Part shown: piece after piece, positions 1-7,687 of the stretch | How the letters are laid out: every line of letters starts with the position of its first letter | How positions within the stretch are numbered: the first letter of the stretch is position 1 | DNA from: Dissophora ornata | Lineage: Eukaryota; Mortierellomycota; Mortierellomycetes; Mortierellales; Mortierellaceae | Length of the DNA: 22,872 bases | Assembly (NCBI GenBank): GCA_025201705.1 | Contig: MU617114.1 | Span: 1-22,872, forward strand | Direction: 5' to 3' | The notes under the pieces: generated by a model | Database searches by the model: none | Told to the model about the DNA's origin: nothing | What the model saw: only the letters and a program-made list of their open reading frames with translations | Position numbers and translations under genes: made by a program

Positions 1-19
1 CTGATCACTTCAACCCACC

Positions 20-347
20 ATGACTTTCTCGGAGGATCTTCGATGGCGTGCTGTTGTTCTTTATTGCTTCATGTGTAAGAAAGTCGGAGAGATATCATGT
101 ATTCTCTTTGTATCGGTCTCCAGTATCGAGAAATGGGTTTGTGAGTGCACAGACAATCATCAACTGTCAGAGCATTTGGACTCTGTTTTGGATGCATTTT
201 TGACAAATGTTTCTTATTTTAATACTTAAAGCTCTTTCCAACAGAACAGGACAAGTATACGAGATCCCTGAACGCCGTATTGCACCCAGATGGCCAGACA
301 ATGTTTATGATAGGGCGAGCAGATCTGTGCTTTGGTACAGTGGATGA
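20..347 (+). pseudogene. Tc1/mariner-type transposase, N-terminal remnant
   Basis: The ATG at 20 opens a frame beginning MTFSEDLRWRAVVLY, then KVGEISCILFVSVSSIEKWV. This is the helix-turn-helix pattern at the N-terminus of Tc1/IS630-type transposases (DLR-R-V, a conserved G/V-EI---L-VS--S--KW). The frame stops at 229, but a second stretch from 240 reads NRTGQVYEIPERRIAPRWP and continues to a stop at 347, which matches the next part of the same domain. The two halves are separated by about 105 nt that could be an intron (acceptor ccaacag at 238-244; several possible donors near 137-148) or an insertion. No DDE catalytic domain follows. The piece is therefore a truncated, probably dead element. 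The family call is from remembered motif patterns, not a search. Confidence 0.6.
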
Positions 348-810
348 TTAAAACATATTGTTGACAAAAAAAAAAAAAGTGGCAGTCAGATTAGAGTCCA
401 GCTGGGGTTAAGACAGCCGTGAGTCCGAATAGCTTATATGCCGAATATTATTAATAATGCAGATGGATGGGGCCGCTGCTCCGCAGCACTTTTTTTTTTT
501 TTTTTGGCAGTGTTTATTCAAACCGAGGCGATGGGTCACGGAAATAAAGGTGAAGCTTGTCTAAATTAATTTGTGTGTCTGGAGGGGGAAGAGGGGGAGC
601 GATTTTCATTTCTCAGTCGCGTGCTCGAAGTGTGTTAGCACGGAGAGCCATCCTCCGCATGGATTGGGACATTTTGTCCATTAGAATGGTGCGGTCGTCA
701 AGGACAAATGCGTAATGCATTTGCCATATTCCTTGGGGCCATAAGCGATCAGCTGAGACTCTGTAAAGTGGTGTCGGTATTGGGGGCGCCGCAGCACAAC
801 CGATGTAAAA
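348..810. other. Intergenic, no gene seen
   Basis: Contains an A13 run near 366 and a T17 run near 491, but no supportable coding frame. The minus-strand open frame over 613-861 and the plus-strand frame over 708-941 resemble no family I know and overlap the start of a repeat. They are left unannotated. Confidence 0.5.
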
Positions 811-1805
811 TTTATTCCCGCCTGAACTTATTGCACACAGTCGTGATGGAAGAGGAGCCAAATATAGGCAGAGCCAACGTGGTAGCTCTTTGTCTGACTG
901 GAGTGTCGACTACTCTAGTCTCCTATTCTCAAAAGACATAAAGACCGTCGTTTGACCCACTCTTATAGAGTCCCTCGCGCAATAAACATGAACAACCCAA
1001 TTCTCAACGTCCCACCCACTACTCCATCCAAGATCCCGTCAGAGCGGCAGCTTCTAGTCGCAATGATGGATAAGGGTCCCATTAATCCATCTGCTAGACA
1101 GGCGCCGACCACTGGTCGAGTCTGCGGTCAAGCCTCCGATGCAAAAGACAAAGCGGGGTCGAGATAGCAATGGCGACACTTGCAGCTCCGATGTAATGCC
1201 TGATGCCTTTTGTGCATATACTTGGCTCCGGTCCTTATGCATCCTTGTACATCGTCCTCACTGAACCGACTATAGGCTTTTTTCGCGTTTTTTTTTGTTT
1301 TTTCATTCTCCCCCCTCCTTCCCCTCCCCTCCCTTCGTTCTTTCCCCCAACCCTCCACGCCAACGCTTAACGTTCTGAACTAGCAGACGCGCTCGATGCC
1401 ACAATAAACGCCATCACTTGTCAATCCCAAAAGTGCCATTGTGCTGCAACACGCTGACACTATGCTCGCGGGTACTTCATGAACCAGAGATGGCACGCAC
1501 GCCGTAGCAACAGCCGAAAGAGCGGCCAAAGAGACTGCGCCAGTCAAAGAAGCCCAAGCTTAGACCCTCGGCAGAACTCGAGGGGGACAAGTTGGGGCCA
1601 TCAACAACACAGCCAACTTCAACATCTTCCTCTTTTCCTTTTTTCACGCCCTCAAAAGACACCGGCACAACGACAGCAACGACAGGGACGAGGGAGCTCA
1701 GCAACAATGTATAAGGGAGAAATACAAAAGGCAATGACACACTCGCCCTGTTCCTGATCTCCCCTCTATCACAACGATCTCTTTTCATCCTTTCGAACAA
1801 ACTGA
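811..1805 (+). repeat. Dispersed repeat, copy 1 (about 1 kb)
   Basis: This stretch aligns by eye with 6551-7683 in the same orientation, with scattered substitutions and small indels. Shared landmarks in order are: cccgcctg-acttgtt, the phrase gatggaagaggagc, an ACTCTTAT-GAGT block, a 60-61 codon open frame starting at the ATG at 988, a CT-rich block, the phrase GCTCGCGGGTACTTCAT, a basic reading frame (HARRSNSRKSGQRDC) and a shared end near CTTTCGAACAAACTG. Similarity stops close to 1805. No terminal inverted repeats, target duplications or reverse transcriptase were found, so the class of element is unknown. It could be a non-autonomous retroelement or a segmental duplicate. Confidence 0.7.
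988..1167 (+). CDS. Small hypothetical ORF within repeat copy 1
   Basis: An open frame of about 59 codons starts MNNPILNVPPTTPSK and ends at a TAG after AGSR. It is conserved in position and frame with the 61-codon ORF of repeat copy 2 at 6742-6927. About ten residues differ (for example I/V, D/N, R/C), so most of the protein is shared, but substitutions are not obviously concentrated at silent sites. No domain, signal peptide or membrane segment is visible. It may be a real short protein, a first exon, or simply an open frame inside a repeat. Confidence 0.25.
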   Translation: MNNPILNVPPTTPSKIPSERQLLVAMMDKGPINPSARQAPTTGRVCGQASDAKDKAGSR

Positions 1806-1925
1806 CTTCATAAAGTCCTCGTCAGAAAGTCGCAGGTTGATTTCTTTTTAGGGGGGGGGGGGGTTTACAATCTTGAGGCGAAACGACCTGGCCTGTCACC
1901 GACACCATTTCAGACCTGGTTTAAA

Positions 1926-2186
1926 GAATACAGGTTTTGCAGGCGACAGTTTAACGTTTCCAATCAAGCCTGATCTCGCAGGGCCAGACACTTGATACTG
2001 TGGGCCTTTACCTTCCCAAGCCTGTCTTGGCCACGGCCATCTCTACGTGGCTCTGTCGCGATGCACCGATCCGAACAGGCTCCTTGAAGAAGGATTCTCA
2101 TCGTAGACGTCAGTACCATTCAGAACCATGAGGGCGCATACACACGTAATATTGTATACAAAGACATGTTGACATTGATGCTGTAG
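1926..2186 (+). pseudogene. Helitron / Pif1-like helicase, C-terminal remnant
   Basis: Three reading frames in succession give the C-terminal end of a Pif1/Helitron helicase. First comes EYRFCRRQFNVSNQA (1926-1970), then SQGQTLDTVGLYLPKPV (from 1976), then HGHLYVALSRCTDPNRLLEEG (from about 2033), and finally AYTRNIVYKDML with a stop at 2184-2186. These correspond to the RRQFPV, INKSQGQTLD-VG-YL and HGQLYVALSR blocks typical of helicase superfamily 1B in Helitrons, and to the TRNIVY-EVL terminus. The FAMTINK block is missing and at least two frameshifts are present, so this is a decayed copy. Only the last roughly 80 residues of the protein remain. A strong hairpin 43 nt downstream supports a Helitron over a cellular Pif1. 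Confidence 0.75.
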
Positions 2187-2228
2187 TCTCCTTATGTTAT
2201 TTGAGATAAACACCACCTCACACGCGAA

Positions 2229-2249
2229 CCCGGGGCGTGTCGCCACGGG
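2229..2249 (+). repeat. Hairpin, candidate Helitron 3' terminal stem-loop
   Basis: CCCG and GGCG pair with CGCC and CGGG around a TGT loop, interrupted only by one G-A mismatch. It lies 43 nt after the stop of the helicase remnant. Helitrons characteristically carry a short GC-rich hairpin just before their 3' end. No clear CTRR terminus is visible in the following AATAATAAAT, so the exact end is unresolved. Confidence 0.45.
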
Positions 2250-2888
2250 CAATAATAAATAATTTTTTTTGAGGTAAAACGAACAGAGTACAAAAAAGGC
2301 AACTTTGGTCGAAAACGAATAAACATTTTCAGACCTGCTATCTGCCTGGCTCACAGGCACATCAGCGCTACGAGAGTAGTTGCGTTGGATAGAAGTTCGT
2401 GAGGGCTTTCTTCGAGTGTCATTTTGAGGGTGACAGGCCCTGTAGTTCCCGATCGGCAACCAGAAGACCTACCTCTCTGTGCTGGGTGGCAAGGCGCATG
2501 ACTCACATGCAAATCTGCATGCAACAGCAAACAGTGATCATGGGCGCAAAAACGAGCGTCCTATCGTCCTTCCTCTTTTTCATCTCTCACTTTTCCTTCT
2601 CTTTCTCTTTCTATCTCTTTCTCTCTCTTCTCCCTCCATCAACCTTACCCTCGCTTCCCCATCAGCTCACCTTCGTTCCTCTTTTATTCACTATCTTTCC
2701 CTGTTCTCATCCTCTCATTTTCATTGTCCATTTTCTCCTCTATCTTCGCAATCTTCTTCTTCGTCTTCTCCTCCTCCCTCTTCCTCCTCCTCTTCCCCTT
2801 CGTTCTCTCCTCGAGCCATACATACTTTGTCCTTCTCCTTGTCCCACTTCACTGCTGTTGCTGCATCTTTAGGCCATCACTATACTCT
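2250..2888 (+). other. Intergenic/5' region with long pyrimidine tract
   Basis: From about 2560 to 2815 the plus strand is almost entirely C and T (TTTCTC, CTTCTTC and TCCTCCTC runs). It encodes only artefactual Ser/Leu/Phe-rich open frames in two plus-strand frames. It ends about 75 nt before the ATG of the downstream gene, so it most likely belongs to that gene's promoter and 5' UTR. The stretch 2250-2560 shows no gene; the long minus-strand frame across 2043-2459 resembles nothing I know and overlaps the helicase remnant. Confidence 0.5.
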
Positions 2889-4806
2889 ATGCCTCCTAAG
2901 ACATCCGCGAACTCTGCCCGTAAGCGATGCTTCTTTTTGAACGCTTCAATAAGTCATCTGATGATATATAAACAACAAAGCCGAAAAAGTATGTTCTCTC
3001 ATGCTGTTAGAAAATAAACAAGCTTCTAACAGCAACACAGGTACAGTCAACTCCCGTTATAATGACATGTTTTGTACAGATATTTGGAGGTGTCATTACA
3101 AGCGATTGTATGGGAATGTCGTTACAACGAGAAGAAATGTATAGTAAAAAAATATAATGAGAATTCAAGTGGTGTCTCTACATGGAAAATGTCAGTACAG
3201 CGGGTGGCATTAACCGGAGTTGACTGTACCTTGAATAATCATGTCATCAGTACTCTGCCGCCTCGCAAACTGATACATTCATTTTAATGTAAAGAAGTTC
3301 AAAATAGTAGAAAAGCAAAAAAATCCAAAACAGATGAATCCGGACCCATTCTGAAGTTTGAAGCGGTGACTCCAAAGCCGAAGTCAAAGTCAGCGACCGA
3401 AGGCGACATAGACGAGGAGGAGCTCAAGTTCCGAGAATGTTTTCTCCCGTGGATGGAAATCCCAGTCAACTTTGCGTCTGTCTACGGTTGGAAAGGGAAA
3501 ACACCAGTGGATCTAGTGATGGGTTCAAAAGAACAATCTTGGGAGAAGGCGGCCGTACATGTAAACAGCGAGATGAAGAATGAGAAACTCCTGACTGGGG
3601 AGAATATGCGACAACGTGCATTGCGTTACCGCAGGGCCTATTTTACTGCTGCAGACTCGGCCAAAAGGACAGGAGCTGGAGTGGAGGGAGATGGCGGTGC
3701 TACCAACTTCGACGAGGCACTGATGGCTCCATGTTACGGATTTGAACTTATGCACGCTCCCTTCTGGAACAACCCACATCTGCGCCCAACCTTTGAAGCA
3801 AAGTCAGGATATGGTTGTCAGTTTAACTTCTCATCTAGAGAGGTCCAGTACACCGCGATTGACTCGATGTCTGGCGGCGACAGTGATCGAGATTCGGTAG
3901 CGGTGGGCTTGACCGATGCTGGAGATGAAGATGATCAACAAAAGGAGCAGGACCTGGAATACCGGGAAAACTCTGGATCGGAGTACGAGGATGGCCATGA
4001 GTATCACGACTGCCAAGAAGATGATTATCAGGAACCTGTCCTGACTCAGCCCTATCAAGGAGAAGCTTTTGCTGAATTTCGGACCCCACGGAGACTGCGG
4101 TCAGAGGCTGACATCACAACGTCCACTTCCAACAAAAGAAGGCGCTCCAGCGATCGGTCTAGAGCACCCAATAATAACTCTAATCCCACCTCCAGTAATG
4201 TTTGGCACTATCCTCCAGCTGGTTTGCTCAACCATCAACAGTTGGACCATCACCTGGGAAGTATACTTACTACCTCTGATCCTGCAAAGCTCGTATCTCT
4301 TATGGCTGAAGGTACAGCTCTTTATGCATTCTTTGTTTTATCATTGCCGTCTCTCTCAAGTTTTATTCTGATCGTGGTTTTTGCCTTAACCACTAGCACG
4401 GCTAAAGAAACAAGCAGTCAAGCTGAAGCACGACAAGGAGATAGAGCAGAACAAGCTGAAGTTAGCAGAGATCCAGTTGAAGTTGGATCAGGAGAAGCTG
4501 AAATTCGACCAGGAAAAACTAAAACACGAACAAGAACGATTGAAATATGAACAAAGTCAAAGAGTCCACGAAGACATCAGGGGCAGAAGAAGATTCATGA
4601 CGTCGTTTGTTACTGCTGGAGCACGAGGGGCAGCGTACGACAGGATGCTTGCGGATTATGACCGTTCTTCGATCCCCCTGCCCGGCGAGGATCCAGCCTC
4701 CATGTCCTTTACCGGCTCTTCAATCTCCATCTCCGTCTCCAACTCCTCGATCTCGGCTCCCATCACTTTGGAAGATGATGACAAGTCCATTTCAAACCAG
4801 TCTTAG
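2889..4806 (+). CDS. Nuclear-type coiled-coil protein, NAM-associated/Myb-SANT-like fungal family (tentative)
   Basis: Predicted exons are 2889-2919, 3316-4311 and 4397-4806, giving 478 residues with all phases consistent. The ATG at 2889 gives MPPKTSANSA, then a phase-1 intron (GTAAGC donor). The second intron (GTACAG donor, CTTAAC branch, CACTAG acceptor) is well supported, because reading through it encodes an unlikely hydrophobic stretch. The first intron is less certain and contains a MITE. The protein has a Lys-rich N-terminus, a conserved-looking block (FRECFLPWMEIPVNFASVYGW through RALRYRRAYFTAA), an acidic region (about residues 185-240), a KRRR basic patch, and a C-terminal coiled coil of four exact heptads (LKxxQEx). 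The layout resembles fungal proteins annotated as No-apical-meristem-associated or Myb/SANT-like, possibly DNA-binding. Function is unknown. Confidence 0.65.
3042..3228. mobile_element. Tc1/mariner-type MITE, 183 bp, with TA target duplications
   Basis: The element runs from 3044 to 3226. Its left end reads CAGTCAACTCCCGTTA and the reverse complement of its right end reads CAGTCAACTCCGGTTA, giving an 11-bp perfect terminal inverted repeat that continues with one mismatch. TA dinucleotides flank both sides (3042-3043 and 3227-3228), the duplication expected of Tc1/mariner/pogo transposition. The interior has no coding capacity. It lies within the predicted first intron of the gene at 2889-4806, in intact form, so the insertion may be fairly recent. 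Confidence 0.85.
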
Positions 4807-5131
4807 TTGCTTTTTTCTTTCTCTTGTCTTCTCGCTTTCTTTCCTTTCAACGTACACACAGATATATTTGTGTAGCACTATTATTCTTGAGCTTCCACCC
4901 ACTCATTTTTCTCTAGGTTTCTTTTTTCAGTCTTTATTTATAACAAAAGTGACGTGAAATTCATCAAAATCGACCCGCTTGTTGTCTATTCGTTTCGAGG
5001 GAAATGTGGCCCCAGTACTGCAATCGGCAACCAGGTCGTCGTCGATGTTGAAGGTTTTGTTGATGCCGCTTCTCTGTCCACCTGTCGTTGATGTGAGCCA
5101 TAATATTGTGGAGGATATACCACAGTAAAGG
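4807..5131. other. Intergenic; possible end of LINE remnant
   Basis: The plus strand to about 4940 is a T-rich 3' region of the preceding gene. On the minus strand, from about 5110 down to 4970, a frame reads LHNIMAHINDRWTEKRHQQN and continues through LQYWGHISLETNRQQ. This could be the last codons of the LINE remnant that lies upstream on that strand. It cannot be confirmed by eye. Confidence 0.35.
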
Positions 5132-5600
5132 TCACTTGATAATCCACTTGAGGTCCGTTACTCGATCATAATGTCCTTCGCTGCGCAAGAGTGATTGAGT
5201 TCCGCTGATTGAGGACAATCCCCGTTGATGTACTTCCTGGTCAGGGAACCGCCACCTCGCTTGCTTGGGCACTTGTAAATTACTCTTGCCATTGAGGAGG
5301 GCTTGCTTGCATTTCTCCTGGGCCTTCTTGTTGTACTTGTAGGTCGCCGCTTGTCCCCATCCATTAATTCTTGCTAGACCCTCCTTCCAAAATTTCATTG
5401 TTGGCAATGGGTTTGGCACTGCGCCGCCAAATATGTGTATTGTCCTCATCCTGAATGTCGCAGACGCAGCACACTTTGTCTGGGTACAAATCGAGGTGGC
5501 GTGCATGTATGAAATTCATTGTAGGGAGCATGCTGTGGAGTTTCTTTATCTTATGGAGAAAGTATGTACAAAGCAACCTCACGAATTTTTTTTGTGGTTT
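5132..5600 (-). mobile_element. LINE (non-LTR) retrotransposon, C-terminal zf-RVT remnant
   Basis: Read on the minus strand from about 5600, the frame gives KIKKLHSMLPTMNFIHARHL, then DLYPDKVCCVCDIQDEDNTHIW. This is the LPT---L--R----YP--C--C---EDN-H-W pattern of the zinc-binding domain (zf-RVT) that follows the reverse transcriptase of many LINE ORF2 proteins. Near 5400-5430 the frame shifts to one reading FWKEGLARINGWGQAATYKY, and a third frame gives FLTRKYINGD-like residues. No intact reverse transcriptase or endonuclease domain is present and several frameshifts exist, so the element is a 5'-truncated fossil. The family call rests on motif recognition only. Confidence 0.65.
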
Positions 5601-5809
5601 TTACTCCACCACATGGCCCTCATCCCTGGGGGAGTGTGATTCATCGGAATTTATTTCAGGCTACATTAACTGGAATAAGGTCGTCTGGTGCACCCTAATT
5701 GTGGGCGTGGCAATTTGTGGAGCACCATTTTTTGTCCTGCGCAGTGCCTTTTTTTTCGTACGACGTTGTGCCTTGTGCTTGCAGGTGGCATATGCAAAGT
5801 TTTGACGCT

Positions 5810-6131
5810 ACGCCATTTTTTTTCTCACACAGGTTGGGGACAAACTCGGCCTCCTCTTATGCTCTGTCAACAAGCATGTGCGTATGTACCTTTTTTTCCC
5901 CCTGATCATCGACCCATCCCTCGTTCCATCAACCCCTCCAGTATGGGGCGATGAACGGGTCGATGGAAGGGTGGGTGGAGGGGTTGATGGAGGGAAGAAT
6001 GAGTCGATGATTGGGGAAAAAAAATAAAAACAAAAAAAAAAGGTTCAGGAATACAGGGATAGCACGCTTGTCGACAGTGCATGCCAGGAGGCCGAGTTTG
6101 TCCCAGCCTGTGAGAGAAGAAAAATCGCGTG
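5810..6131. repeat. Long imperfect palindrome (fold-back element or inverted repeat pair)
   Basis: The left arm (from ACGCC at 5810) contains CTCACACAGGTTGGGGAC, AACTCGGCCTCC, CTGTCAACAAGC, a T/C run, ATCATCGACCCATCC and CCATCAACCCCTCCA. The right arm (ending near 6131) carries the reverse complements in mirrored order: TGGAGGGGTTGATGG, GAGTCGATGAT, an A run, GCTTGTCGACAG, GGAGGCCGAG and CCAGCCTGTGAG. Arms are about 130-150 nt at roughly 75-80 percent identity by eye, around a central loop of about 36 nt. A transcript would fold into a long hairpin. No transposase is encoded. Confidence 0.8.
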
Positions 6132-6550
6132 GCAAGTCCTCGCACTCGTGCCTGGATTCCATTTTACCATCCAGGGTTTATGTCTGGGGGGGGATTGCTT
6201 AGAAAATCGGTTTCTATCATGCGCACTGTTTCCTTTTATTTTTTTTTGTAGATCAGAGGATGGCGGGAAGGAAACCACAAATGCATAATGAATGGTAATT
6301 AAGAAGTATAATAAATAAAAATCATGCCAGTGTGGCATCATATCGCGGCATAACCAACGCCAGTTAGCATGTGCATGGTGCTATTTTTAATGCAGACCAA
6401 ACAGTAAATAGAGAAATCACCTCGAGTGGGGAGAGATCTGTCGCTATTCTGACGTATCTCGGGGAGATACATTTTGGGCATAATTCCCTCAGCCATCGCA
6501 TTGCAGGATGCGGGGTCAATTACCCCACGCACAAAAAACGTGAATGGGGT
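6132..6550. other. Intergenic, no gene seen
   Basis: No recognisable coding frame or structural RNA. A minus-strand frame across 6338-6610 contains a stretch reading GVIDPASCNAMAEGIMPKMY, which matches no family I know and runs into repeat copy 2. Confidence 0.4.
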
Positions 6551-6680
6551 TTTTTCCCGCCTGGACTTGTTATGCACAACACGGTCGTTTGGCCGCTGAA
6601 CCTGACTCATGTAGTAGTCGTTAAGCCACTTGATGGAAGAGGAGCGCGCCTGCTACAGTACTCCTGTCTGTCCAAAACTA

Positions 6681-6688
6681 TATAAATA
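6681..6688 (+). promoter_or_regulatory. TATA box candidate upstream of small ORF in repeat copy 2
   Basis: The sequence CTATATAAATACC lies 61 nt before the ATG at 6742. In copy 1 the corresponding place reads ACATAAAGACC, so the box is degraded or absent there. Confidence 0.4.
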
Positions 6689-6741
6689 CCATCGTATAAC
6701 CCACTCTTATTGAGTAGTCTTTCGTCCCTTACGCAATAAAA

Positions 6742-6927
6742 ATGAACAACCCAATTTTCAACGTCCTGCCCACTACCCCATCCAAGGTTCCATCAGAGCG
6801 ACAGCTTCTAGTCGCGATGATGAATAAAGGTCCCTTTAATCCGTCCGCTTGTCAGGCGTCGACCACCGGTCGAGTCTGCGGTCAAGCCTCCGATGCAAAA
6901 GGCGAAGCAGGGTCGAGAAAGCAATAG
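6742..6927 (+). CDS. Small hypothetical ORF within repeat copy 2
   Basis: A 61-codon frame starts MNNPIFNVLPTTPSK, contains TTGRVCGQASDAK and ends at TAG after RKQ. It is the counterpart of the ORF at 988-1167 and differs at about ten positions. The ATG is preceded by AATAAAA and a TATA-like box. There is no recognisable domain. Retention of the frame in two diverged copies is suggestive but not proof of coding. Confidence 0.3.
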   Translation: MNNPIFNVLPTTPSKVPSERQLLVAMMNKGPFNPSACQASTTGRVCGQASDAKGEAGSRKQ

Positions 6928-7297
6928 CGACCGTTGCAGATCTCCGATCTAATGCCTGACGTCCATTGTGCGTATTGCATGGCTCTGGCCCTATGCATCC
7001 TCGCACATCATACTCAGTGAACTGACCAACGTCCCTCTGTTCCTTGTTCACGACGGTTAAAACAAAATAGTACGAACCGATGCCTAACGCCTATTTTGCG
7101 CGTGTTCCGGTCATGAATGCATCCTTGTGCATCGTCTTCACTGAACCGATTACAAGAACCCCTCCTTCGCGCGTTTATTATCCACTCTCCCTCTCCTCCT
7201 CTCCCCTCGTTCCATCCCCCAGCCCTGCATGTCAACGCTTAACGTCCTACACTTGCAGACGCGCTCGATGCTATAATAAACGCCAAAAATTGCCCTT

Positions 7298-7687
7298 GTG
7301 CTACAACACGCAAACACCATGCTCGCGGGTACTTCATTAACCAGAGGCGGAAGAAAACGTCACCCTACAAGGTGGCACGCACGCCGTAGCAACAGCCGAA
7401 AGAGCGGCCAAAGAGACTGCTACAGCCAAAGAAACCCAAGTTTAGAGCCTCGGCAGAACTCGAGGGGGCAAGCTGGGCCATCAACAACACAGCTAACTTC
7501 ATCATCTTCCTTTTTTCACGCCCTCAAAAGACACCGACACAACGACAGCAACGACAGGGACGAGGGAGCTCAGAAACAATGTATAAGGGGGAAATACAAA
7601 AGGCAATGTCACTCTCGCCCTGTCCCTGATCTCCCCTTAGTCACAACGATCTCTTTTCATCCTTTCGAACAAACTGGTTTCGTATAG
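7298..7687 (+). CDS. Hypothetical basic ORF in repeat copy 2
   Basis: A 129-codon frame starting MLAGTSLTRGGRKRHPT is rich in Arg, Ser and Lys over its first 60 residues. The same sequence in copy 1 (about 1462-1800) has a stop after MLAGTS and later frameshifts, and lacks about 20 nt, so the frame is not maintained there. This argues that it is a chance frame or a decayed gene. No family was recognised. Confidence 0.15.
   Translation: MLQHANTMLAGTSLTRGGRKRHPTRWHARRSNSRKSGQRDCYSQRNPSLEPRQNSRGQAGPSTTQLTSSSSFFHALKRHRHNDSNDRDEGAQKQCIRGKYKRQCHSRPVPDLPLVTTISFHPFEQTGFV

Larger units (their letters stand above)
6551..7683 (+). repeat. Dispersed repeat, copy 2 (about 1.1 kb)
   Basis: Direct-orientation counterpart of 811-1805. 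It is slightly longer, mainly from an insertion around 6575-6610 and a duplicated-looking ACCGATGCCTAACGCC segment near 7076. Two segments each end in CATCCT-G-ACATC-T--TCA followed by GTGAACTGACC or CTGAACCGA, so part of the unit is itself internally repeated. A TATAAATA box sits at 6681-6688, about 60 nt upstream of the small ORF. Similarity ends near 7683. No hallmarks of a specific transposon class are visible. Confidence 0.7.

Noticed and set aside
2043..2459. Minus-strand 138-codon open frame
   Set aside because: It lies antisense to the Helitron helicase remnant and shows no family features.
2399..3017. Long plus-strand open frames of up to 157 codons
   Set aside because: They translate a pyrimidine tract into Ser/Leu/Phe repeats with no domain; the real ATG is more likely 2889.
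3366..3368. GTG as start of the coiled-coil protein
   Set aside because: GTG starts are not expected in fungal nuclear genes; the frame stays open upstream and a phase-compatible exon with an ATG exists at 2889.
811..7683. LTR retrotransposon bounded by the two 1-kb repeats
   Set aside because: No TG...CA ends, target duplication, primer-binding site or internal gag-pol; the internal region holds unrelated elements and a gene.
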